Shown: positions 1 to 5,280 of the stretch, one piece after another
Position numbering within the stretch: position 1 is the first letter of the stretch
How the letters are laid out: every line of letters begins with the position of its first letter
Source: Bacteroidales bacterium
GTDB lineage: Bacteria; Bacteroidota; Bacteroidia; Bacteroidales; Tenuifilaceae
Assembly (NCBI GenBank): GCA_003531155.1
Contig: DQHR01000077.1
Coordinates: 1 to 5,280 of the forward strand
Direction of reading: 5' to 3'
DNA: 5,280 nucleotides
The notes under the pieces: generated by a model
What the model saw: the letters and a program-made list of their open reading frames with translations, nothing else
Database searches by the model: none
Told to the model about the DNA's origin: nothing
Program-made: the position numbers and the translations under genes

Positions 1-198
1 GCTTTGATCTGCTTTAATATCAGAAATTGTATAGGTTGAAATAGCCCCTTTAAGAACACCATTAACGTATAGTTCCTTTACATGGTATCCTGTATTAGGA
101 ACTAAGGTTATATTTGAACTACTCCCGCATTCAACCACAGAACTTGATATATTTACAGTTCCAGCATTTGAAGGTTGAGAAGACGCTATAATGGTATA
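1..198 (-). other. Divergent InlB-type B-repeat domain inside the Rhs-like protein
   Basis: Residues 985-1050 of the long protein change character from YD repeats to a small beta-rich module. It reads YTIIASSQPSNAGTVNISS, then a VECGSSSNITLVPNTGYHV stretch, then KELYVNGV and YTISDIKADQS at the window edge. The order 'G-x-V ... G-x-x-x-x-(I/L)-x-(L/P)-x-P-x-x-G-Y-x-(V/F)-x-x-(L/W)-x-(V)-(N/D)-G ... Y-(T/S)-(I/F)-x-x-(I/V)' is the pattern of the divergent InlB B-repeat family found in bacterial surface proteins. Such modules usually occur in tandem as stalk or adhesive units. The last strand, expected to end in a V-x-F-like motif, is cut off by the window edge. The assignment rests on pattern only. 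Confidence 0.65.
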
Positions 199-3150
199 TC
201 TAAATACCCCGGAGGCTAGATCTTGCCCAGAGTAATGATAATCGTACTTTTTCAGAATATTGTTCTTATCATCTCTAATTTCATTTAACCTGTTAAGGGC
301 ATCATAATAGTAGAAGGAAGTTATTCCATTAGGATCGGTTTCTGAGGTAATGCCAACGCCTGGATTGTAAGTGTAAGAGCTATAATGCGAACCTTCTGGT
401 ATAATAGATTTGATTGAATCGTTAAGTAGTTTAAGTTGGTTCTTCTCTGCGTCATTGCTTATTGTTGTAAAATTACCAAGTCTATCAAGTTTTGTTTTAA
501 GGCCAGTTAACGTGGATATTTTATCATATTTCATATTGATAAACTTTGCAACAGGATACTGGGAATTATAGCCCCAATAGAAAGAATTAACGGGATTTTT
601 ATATTTTCTTATTTCAGTTACATTCCCTAAGTTATCATAATCGTATTCGGCCGTTTTTAGAACGCTAACGTAGTTGGTGTTGGTTGCTGCATTGTAACTG
701 TCTAAAAGTAGGCTTGATATACCTATCAGGTTGCCTTTAGCATCGTAATCATATGTCTCTCCATCGATTAGTTTTTTCGATATATCATTAGCATCTAATA
801 TTTTAAAAAGTTTAACGCTATCGGAAAGGCCAACCATATAGCTGCTGGTGAACTTGTTACTTCCTTGGCTGGCATAATAAATGGCTTTAAGGAATCGATC
901 CCCCTTGTTTGCGATTATTTCAACTGGATCGAGATACTGGTTGTAAGAATAGCTCGCATCACTAGTAACCCTTGAGATGGTATCCGTTTTGCTGGTGAAG
1001 GATGTATTCCTTGATGTTTTTAATGCAACATCTCCATTAGAGAAGAACGAAGTGCTTAAATATTTTTGTGGAAGGTTTCTTGGATAGCTATCTATAGGAT
1101 CCCATCCCCAACCCAAATCTTCACACATCCAGTTTGAGTATTTCTGGGTGTTAAGTATGAATGTTACCGGTCGAGTGAGTTCGTCAAAAATAGAATTATC
1201 AGCGTAAGTTTCATAGGTATTTTCAGTCCTTTCTAGTTCTTTACCAAGGCTATTATAAATTCTTCGCGCTTTTAGCATTGGTACAATGCTATTCCCTTTC
1301 GTAACCCCCACGTAGTTCTCTTCGGTAAAGCCTGCGTATGAATCTGATGAGGTTGAAAAAAGATAACCACCGGACGCATTAGAATAGGCAGAAGCGCAAG
1401 GTAAGGTGTAGGAGTGAATTACAGCGGAAGGCATACCTTCGATAGTAAGTACTTTGCCATAGTAAAATCCTTTGGGAGCATTTGGCGATTGGCCATCGAT
1501 ACTGTTCCCACTAGATATAGTTGTGAGGGGTGTGTTGTTTGATAAGAGAATGTTTGTCGTATAATTGGTAATATAATTTGCAATATCAGCAGATTGTACG
1601 CTCGTTGGACTGCCTGCGAGAGCATAGTACAAGTAGTTTTTACTCCGTACTAAAGTGTTATTTTCGTAGTCCTCTGTACGTTTTACCCTTATCCCAGCTG
1701 CGTAATAAACTTTATTATTTGTAACCTCATAGTTCGGTTCGTATGAAATTTCTGTTCTTCCTCCCGTTGGGTAGGTTATGCTCTTTAGCGAACCAATAAT
1801 TATGGAATTTGGGCAAACGTACCTATTCCCGTTAGTATTATCGACATACTGAAATTCAACTTTAGTTATTGGAACCAGAGAGTTGTTGGAATACTGCCCA
1901 TTTTGGTAACCGAATAGATCTTGCGCCATTGCTCCGTATGCACAAACATCGTAAAGATTGTTGTAGTCTAGAATGTATGGTTTGGCTAAATTTGATGGAT
2001 TTTGGCCAACTGACGATAGGAAAAGTCTCCCATTGCGTACAAGATACGACAAGTTGTATTCCTTGATTGTAGAACCCTTTACCCTATCAACTACTTTGAT
2101 ATTAGTGAGTTTTGTTTTCCATAAGGCCAGGTTGTCATCATCTGTATAGGTAAATAATACCAAGTATTTAGGAGAAATGATGCTATCAACCAAGCAACTC
2201 TCGTAATCAAATTCACTACTGTTTCTTATGATATCATCAATAGGTCCATTTTGTCCTTCAGATAGAGGAGAGAATACCTGTTGCATGCTTGTTAAAAGAG
2301 AGCAATTTGTAATGGAAACCTTTTTGTACTTATACTCAATGTTTAGGTTATTCTTGGTGGTAATCTTCTTTAAAAGCCAGCCGGTTATCCCTTGTCCATA
2401 AACGGTTGCAATAGGTGCTCCAGGTTGTTGGGAATTAGATCTTGATGTATTGGCGTTTACTTCAACATGCGAAATATCACCCCCAAATTCATATGTATTT
2501 CCCAAGCCATCCTCAGCAGTAAAAGATGAGTGCAGTTCAGAGTTAAGCGTATTGTTTAATTTTATTCGATCTATTGTTTGTTTGTAGATAGAAATGTTAT
2601 TATTTACATCTTTAAAAAACACGAAATCTCCGCTATACCCATTAAAGGAATAATTGAAATTATCAGGCGAACAATCCACCCCATTCTCTCCAAATAATTC
2701 GAAAAGATCAAGTTTTTGATTACAGTCCTGAAGGTTATTCCAACCCAGAACGCTGGGCTTATACTGATTGGGCATATTCAAGTAACCATACATATTCTCA
2801 TCCTCGAGCCCTACAATGTTACGATTTACTCGCCCATCAGCAACTAGACTCCAGTTTTGACCGACAGAAGTTGAAAGGTCATTTACCCTTACGCCTGAAC
2901 TATTATAAACGAGTTCTATTGGAATTTTGACTCCATCAACCTCGAACGAAAAGATAGGTATCTTTACATCTAGCGTTCCTTTGCTAGTATTAGCTCCAAG
3001 ATTTCCGTACTGCTCTATTGATTGAGCGGTTGGCGATTTTGGAATAACAAATGGCTCGTATTCTCTGTGTACTGTTGTTGTGACATCTTGAGCCGATAAT
3101 CTGCCACAAATAAACAATAACAAGAAGATTTTAGTTCCTTTTAAGTTCAT
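1..3150 (-). CDS. Secreted Rhs/YD-repeat protein, N-terminal 1050 residues (partial, 3' end outside window)
   Basis: The frame is open from an ATG at 3150 to the left edge, giving 1050 residues with no stop. Residues 1-20 form a type I signal peptide with a hydrophobic core (IFLLLFIC) and a likely cut after LSA, before QDV, so the product is exported. Residues 39-110 resemble the conserved front of Bacteroidota Rhs-like proteins: SPTAQSIEQYGNLG, then KIPIF, a YNSSGVRV strand and VGQNWSL near 96-102. A YPTGGRTEISYEPN motif lies at 460-473. YD-type repeats are sparse and late: YDYDAKGNL (800-808), YDYDNLGNV (836-844), YYYDALNRLNEI (947-958) and YDYHY (969-973). An InlB-like B-repeat begins near 985. 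Such proteins form large beta-rich shells or surface proteins, and some carry C-terminal toxins; whether this one does is not visible. The start has no Shine-Dalgarno, only an A/T-rich leader, which is usual in this phylum. Specific function is unknown. Confidence 0.9.
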   Translation of the reverse strand, partial: MNLKGTKIFLLLFICGRLSAQDVTTTVHREYEPFVIPKSPTAQSIEQYGNLGANTSKGTLDVKIPIFSFEVDGVKIPIELVYNSSGVRVNDLSTSVGQNWSLVADGRVNRNIVGLEDENMYGYLNMPNQYKPSVLGWNNLQDCNQKLDLFELFGENGVDCSPDNFNYSFNGYSGDFVFFKDVNNNISIYKQTIDRIKLNNTLNSELHSSFTAEDGLGNTYEFGGDISHVEVNANTSRSNSQQPGAPIATVYGQGITGWLLKKITTKNNLNIEYKYKKVSITNCSLLTSMQQVFSPLSEGQNGPIDDIIRNSSEFDYESCLVDSIISPKYLVLFTYTDDDNLALWKTKLTNIKVVDRVKGSTIKEYNLSYLVRNGRLFLSSVGQNPSNLAKPYILDYNNLYDVCAYGAMAQDLFGYQNGQYSNNSLVPITKVEFQYVDNTNGNRYVCPNSIIIGSLKSITYPTGGRTEISYEPNYEVTNNKVYYAAGIRVKRTEDYENNTLVRSKNYLYYALAGSPTSVQSADIANYITNYTTNILLSNNTPLTTISSGNSIDGQSPNAPKGFYYGKVLTIEGMPSAVIHSYTLPCASAYSNASGGYLFSTSSDSYAGFTEENYVGVTKGNSIVPMLKARRIYNSLGKELERTENTYETYADNSIFDELTRPVTFILNTQKYSNWMCEDLGWGWDPIDSYPRNLPQKYLSTSFFSNGDVALKTSRNTSFTSKTDTISRVTSDASYSYNQYLDPVEIIANKGDRFLKAIYYASQGSNKFTSSYMVGLSDSVKLFKILDANDISKKLIDGETYDYDAKGNLIGISSLLLDSYNAATNTNYVSVLKTAEYDYDNLGNVTEIRKYKNPVNSFYWGYNSQYPVAKFINMKYDKISTLTGLKTKLDRLGNFTTISNDAEKNQLKLLNDSIKSIIPEGSHYSSYTYNPGVGITSETDPNGITSFYYYDALNRLNEIRDDKNNILKKYDYHYSGQDLASGVFRYTIIASSQPSNAGTVNISSSVVECGSSSNITLVPNTGYHVKELYVNGVLKGAISTYTISDIKADQS

Positions 3151-3379
3151 TATAAAAAAATTAATTAATGGTTATGCTGTTTTTATTTAAAATAGTATTG
3201 TACGGTAGATAAATAATGACTTTTTTAATTGTTAATTAACAAATACAAATCAATAAGCTAAACTTTCTACTGGTTTGTATATTAAAGTTATTATTTTTTT
3301 TAAAAACTATTACTATCAACTTATTTTTTATGTCTTATATTGAAAATGTCGTCAACCCCTCAAAACAATTGAATAGGAT
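3151..3379. other. AT-rich intergenic leader of the Rhs-like gene
   Basis: This 229-base gap lies between the end of the secretion-protein remnant and the start of the Rhs-like gene, and is mostly A and T. I see no gene on either strand: an open plus-strand frame starting at 3330 gives a protein resembling nothing and runs antisense to the remnant. The promoter of the Rhs-like gene should lie here. I looked for the Bacteroidota promoter pattern (TTTG about 20 bases before TAnnTTTG) and found TTTG-like pieces, for example GATTTGTATTTG on the minus strand around 3243-3254, but no pair with good spacing. Confidence 0.5.
3229..3242. promoter_or_regulatory. 14-base perfect palindrome upstream of the Rhs-like gene, possible operator
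   Basis: The sequence TTGTTAATTAACAA is identical to its own reverse complement and sits about 80 bases upstream of the Rhs-like start codon. A dimeric regulator could bind such a site. In DNA this rich in A and T, a palindrome of this length can also arise by chance, and no second copy was seen. It has no loop and no T-run, so it is not a terminator. Confidence 0.2.
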
Positions 3380-3656
3380 TTATTCCAACGAAATGCATAG
3401 TTTGAATAATGGTAAGAGTGTGGCAATAAGAATAATACCTGCCATTGCATCCATTATAATAATTAGGATTGGGTCCAGCAGGTTGCACATTGCGGCTATT
3501 TGCCCTTCAATTTCATTATTGGACTGGTGGCTAAGCTCGTTGAATATTGACTCTCCTACTTTTGATCTCTATTATTGTAACGGAAATAAATTTCGAATAC
3601 TCAAGGTTGCTTGAGGAAGCATTAATAACAGAAGATTCCTTGTTGAGAAGATAAAT
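3380..3656 (-). pseudogene. Remnant of a type II secretion / type IV pilus F-family (GspF/PilC) inner-membrane protein gene, C-terminal end only
   Basis: Two adjoining minus-strand frames together read like the end of a GspF/PilC-family protein. The first (3656 to 3561, 32 codons) contains LEYSKFISVTIIEIK, resembling the family's 'skvFp.lv.qMI.vGE' stretch. The second (3559 to 3380, 59 codons and a stop) begins VGESIFNELSHQSNNEIEG, matching 'vGEe.g.L...l......e..eve'. It continues with LLDPILIIIMDAMAGIILI and ATLLPLFKL, matching the 'l.EPlli..mg...G.i..a..lPif.l' membrane segment. The frames join at a run of four bases at 3560-3563, where one extra base explains the shift. A stop at 3657-3659 closes the upstream side, and the two N-terminal helical domains of a ~350-400-residue protein were not found. 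In intact systems this protein is the inner-membrane platform of the secretion or pilus machine; no partner genes are visible here. It is almost certainly not functional. The call rests on motif resemblance. Confidence 0.7.
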
Positions 3657-3850
3657 TTATTGTCAGGACTGTAAAAAGAAAGTATTTATCAACTTGCAGA
3701 TATTTAAAATATTAGAAAAACCTCAAAATTTGAATGTTGAAAAATAGTACAAAAACAGAATCCAAATGATTCTCTTCAGTTTTTTTAAAGAATATAATTG
3801 GCGTGATTGCAGAGTTTTACTTAAGCCAAAATATTAATTTGTAAAAGCTG
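3657..3850. other. AT-rich gene-free stretch downstream of the kinase gene
   Basis: All frames read on the minus strand are broken by stops, and no RNA gene is recognisable. The right half (about 3751-3773) holds the terminator-like hairpin listed separately. The left half could contain further decayed secretion-protein sequence, since a minus-strand stretch reads ILNICKLINTFFLQS before stops, but the resemblance is too weak to call. Confidence 0.5.
3751..3773 (-). terminator. Likely intrinsic terminator after the nagB-ROK unit
   Basis: Read on the minus strand, AGAATC (3773-3768) can pair perfectly with GATTCT (3762-3757) across a five-base loop, followed after one G by a run of five T at 3755-3751. 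It lies 77 bases beyond the stop codon of the kinase gene, in the right orientation to end its transcript. The stem is only six pairs with two G-C pairs, so it would be weak. Confidence 0.45.
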
Positions 3851-4731
3851 CTATTTGTTACTAAAAAAAGGTTTGCATGCAAAAGCAGGGCAAGAATCAA
3901 AATAAAGTGCACCAGCTCCCATTATGGCAATATCATGGTTTTGCGAACATTCAACTTTAAAGTTGCTTTTTACTTTTTCAAAAGGAAACCGACTTATAGA
4001 TTCATTCATTGACTGCTTAAACAGGTCAAAACCTGAGCTAATGGAACCTCCAATAATTGCTGCATCTGGGGCGAGTGAAAACATAGTTAATTTTATGAAC
4101 TCACCTAAATTTTGACCGAATTCATGCCATATTTTAAGAGCCTTTTTATCCCCATCTTTTGCTTTTTGAAAAGCATCTTGTCCAATTAAACCATGATATC
4201 TTTCAAAAACTGTCCGCTACAATATTTTTCAAAAGAACTTTCCTTGTAAGAGATTGACCCAAATTCTCCAGCACCAGAGAAACAGCCTGAATATAGTTTA
4301 TTATCGATAATAATTCCTGTACCAACGCCTGTTCCGAGTGTTACTCCAACAAAATTCCTGTGCTTTTGACCAATTCCGAAGTACTTCTCACCTAGGGCAA
4401 AGCAGTTCGCATCGTTATTTATAAATGTTGGAACATTATATCTTAGTTGGAGGTGTTCTTTTAGCGTTACTTCTTGCCAAGATGAAATATTCTGAAGTTG
4501 GTATACAATTCCATTCTCAGGATCTACAAGCCCTGGAACTCCAACTCCTATCCCTCTTACTTCTTGTTGCCATACTTTGTCAATTGCAATAAAAACGTTC
4601 TGTATGATATGGGCTTTCGATTCATTTGGCTCAGTATCAATCGTAACTTTGTTGACTATGATGTTATTGGATATTAAACCTGCGGAAATTTTTGTTCCCC
4701 CAATATCTACCCCAATTATCTTATCTTTCAT
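3851..4731 (-). pseudogene. ROK-family sugar kinase, split by one apparent frameshift
   Basis: ROK kinases phosphorylate sugars or amino sugars with ATP in the cytoplasm. From the ATG at 4731, residues 5-20 (IIGVDIGGTKISAGLI) form the phosphate-binding loop. GVGVPGLVDPENG lies at 62-74. FINNDANCFALGE at 103-115 contains the family's catalytic aspartate, here Asp107. LGTGVGTGI at 132-140 is the second phosphate loop, and SGAGEFGSI lies at 152-160. The frame stops at 4186 after CSGQFLKDIMV. A -1 shift near 4205-4209 restores the family sequence: SGQFFERYHG, then KAKDGDKKALKIWHEFG, LGEFIKLTMFSLAPDAAIIG and GS, ending at 3851. One missing T in a run of five would give about 293 residues, normal for the family. 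No helix-turn-helix is present, so it is an enzyme type rather than a NagC-type repressor. It starts 41 bases after the nagB-like gene, so glucosamine or N-acetylglucosamine is a reasonable guess at the substrate, but this is unproven. The break may be a real mutation or a read error. Confidence 0.88.
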
Positions 4732-4772
4732 TTTAGGTTATTGTTCAGTAAAAATTTTATTAACTACTACAT
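4732..4772 (-). other. Short spacer between nagB-like and ROK kinase genes
   Basis: The 41 bases between the two genes contain no hairpin and no evident promoter, which supports co-transcription. The kinase start at 4731 is preceded by AACCTAAA, with no purine-rich Shine-Dalgarno. It was chosen because the ATP-site motif follows it within four residues, leaving no room for a later start, and no upstream in-frame extension shows family likeness. Confidence 0.5.
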
Positions 4773-5280
4773 TCATTCGTTATTTACTATTCCCTCCATT
4801 GATTTTTCAAGCTCGCGAGCATGTGCTAAAAATTCATCTACTGTCATCTCTTTATAGTAGAGTAACCCATGGCTAGATCTAATTCTTGGACTTTCGTTAA
4901 GGTAAAAATAGTTTTTGCCAAGTAGTAGTTGTATTTGCTTTAGCTGTTCAACCCAAATTTTCTTCGTTAAATCACTAAAGCTGCCATCGAGTTGATAACT
5001 TGGGAAAGATGCGTCAACTTGGCTTAGATAGCAGTTGTTGAAAGATGTATCGAGTGTTGCCATTGCATTAAGCGATACTGGAACAATTTTGTTCGCATCG
5101 GCAGGGTGGAATTTGTACCATACGTTTCGGTAGCCCCATACTCTTAACTTAGATAAATCTTCTTCTTTAGTCCAAAGTCGCAAGGCATCAGCAATAGTTT
5201 GCAATACTTTATAATGAGTGTCTGGCCCACTTCCTTCAGGATCAAATGCTAGGCTGACTACTGTTGGCTTTATGAGCCTT
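4773..5280 (-). CDS. nagB: Glucosamine-6-phosphate deaminase of the Bacteroidota fused type, C-terminal 168 residues (partial, 5' end outside window)
   Basis: The frame enters at 5279 and runs to a TGA at 4773-4775. An internal TTG at 5204 is not the real start, because coding sequence continues upstream without a break (TVVSLAFDPEGSGPDTHYKV). The visible part corresponds to the C-terminal PIG-L/LmbE-like region that Bacteroidota carry fused behind the NagB deaminase domain. Landmarks are DPEGSGPDTHYKVL, KLRVWGYRNVWYKFHPAD, VPVSLNAMATLD, YLSQVDASFPSYQLDGSFSD, KKIWVEQLKQIQLLLGK and, near the end, EFLAHARELEKSMEG. The deaminase domain, which would convert glucosamine 6-phosphate to fructose 6-phosphate and ammonia, and the metal-binding HPDD-type motif of PIG-L proteins, lie outside the window and cannot be checked. 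The gene is followed closely by a ROK kinase on the same strand, fitting amino-sugar use. Identification is from remembered family sequence. Confidence 0.82.
   Translation of the reverse strand, partial: RLIKPTVVSLAFDPEGSGPDTHYKVLQTIADALRLWTKEEDLSKLRVWGYRNVWYKFHPADANKIVPVSLNAMATLDTSFNNCYLSQVDASFPSYQLDGSFSDLTKKIWVEQLKQIQLLLGKNYFYLNESPRIRSSHGLLYYKEMTVDEFLAHARELEKSMEGIVNNE

Noticed and set aside
1419..1625. Minus-strand open frame of 68 codons
   Set aside because: It lies entirely within the long Rhs-like gene in another frame on the same strand, where the long frame continues without a break.
1869..2066. Plus-strand open frame of 65 codons
   Set aside because: It is antisense to the uninterrupted Rhs-like frame, and its product shows no family motif.
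3134..3150. Lipoprotein signal for the Rhs-like protein, because of a cysteine at residue 15
   Set aside because: The residues before it (LFIC) do not fit a lipobox, which needs a small residue just before the cysteine. A signal peptidase I site after LSA at residue 20 fits better.
3330..3614. Plus-strand open frame of 94 codons starting MSYIENVV
   Set aside because: The protein resembles nothing recognisable. It lies antisense to the frames carrying the GspF/PilC-like tail, and its isoleucine-rich stretch (AIASIIIIRIG) is what the antisense of that hydrophobic segment would give.
3924..4115. Plus-strand open frame of 63 codons
   Set aside because: It is antisense to the C-terminal part of the ROK kinase, which has clear family motifs.
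4196..4212. Programmed -1 frameshifting in the kinase gene
   Set aside because: The P-site tRNA would re-pair GTT in place of TTT, and I see no strong downstream hairpin. A simple one-base indel is the plainer explanation.
4577..4876. Plus-strand open frame of 99 codons with hydrophobic stretches
   Set aside because: It crosses the spacer between two real minus-strand genes and is antisense to both; the hydrophobicity is a by-product of the opposite strand.
4773..5204. A complete 143-residue protein starting at a TTG at 5204
   Set aside because: The frame continues upstream without a stop to the window edge with family-like sequence (FDPEGSGPDTHYKV), so the TTG is an internal leucine codon of a larger gene.

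Overview
The window looks like a piece of an AT-rich Bacteroidota (probably Bacteroidia) chromosome. Three things suggest this. The minus-strand partial gene at the right edge matches the Bacteroidota form of glucosamine-6-phosphate deaminase with a PIG-L-like C-terminal part. The long secreted YD-repeat protein on the left has the N-terminal layout typical of Bacteroidota Rhs-like proteins. The gene starts lack a clear Shine-Dalgarno and are preceded by A/T-rich leaders. These assignments come from reading translations by eye; no database search was run.

All recognisable coding material is on the minus strand, so transcription runs from right to left. At 4773-5280 is the 3' end of a nagB-type gene, whose 5' part lies beyond the window. 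After 41 bases comes a ROK-family sugar kinase (3851-4731), read in two frames because of one apparent missing base in a short homopolymer near 4205-4209. The two genes look like one amino-sugar unit. A hairpin followed by a T-run at 3751-3773 could end its transcript.

Between 3380 and 3656 is an unlisted remnant. Its translation resembles the last ~90 residues of a type II secretion/type IV pilus inner-membrane F protein (GspF/PilC family), interrupted by a frameshift and cut off by an upstream stop. About 230 bases of very AT-rich DNA follow, containing a 14-base palindrome and no gene.

Positions 1-3150 hold the first 1050 residues of a very large secreted Rhs/YD-repeat protein with an intact reading frame that leaves the window at the left edge. 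It has a signal peptide, a Bacteroidota Rhs-like N-terminal region, a few scattered YD repeats and, at the window edge, what looks like a divergent InlB-type B-repeat. The C-terminal part, where any Rhs core, toxin or sorting domain would be, is not visible. I see no RNA gene, CRISPR array or insertion sequence, and no convincing plus-strand gene.
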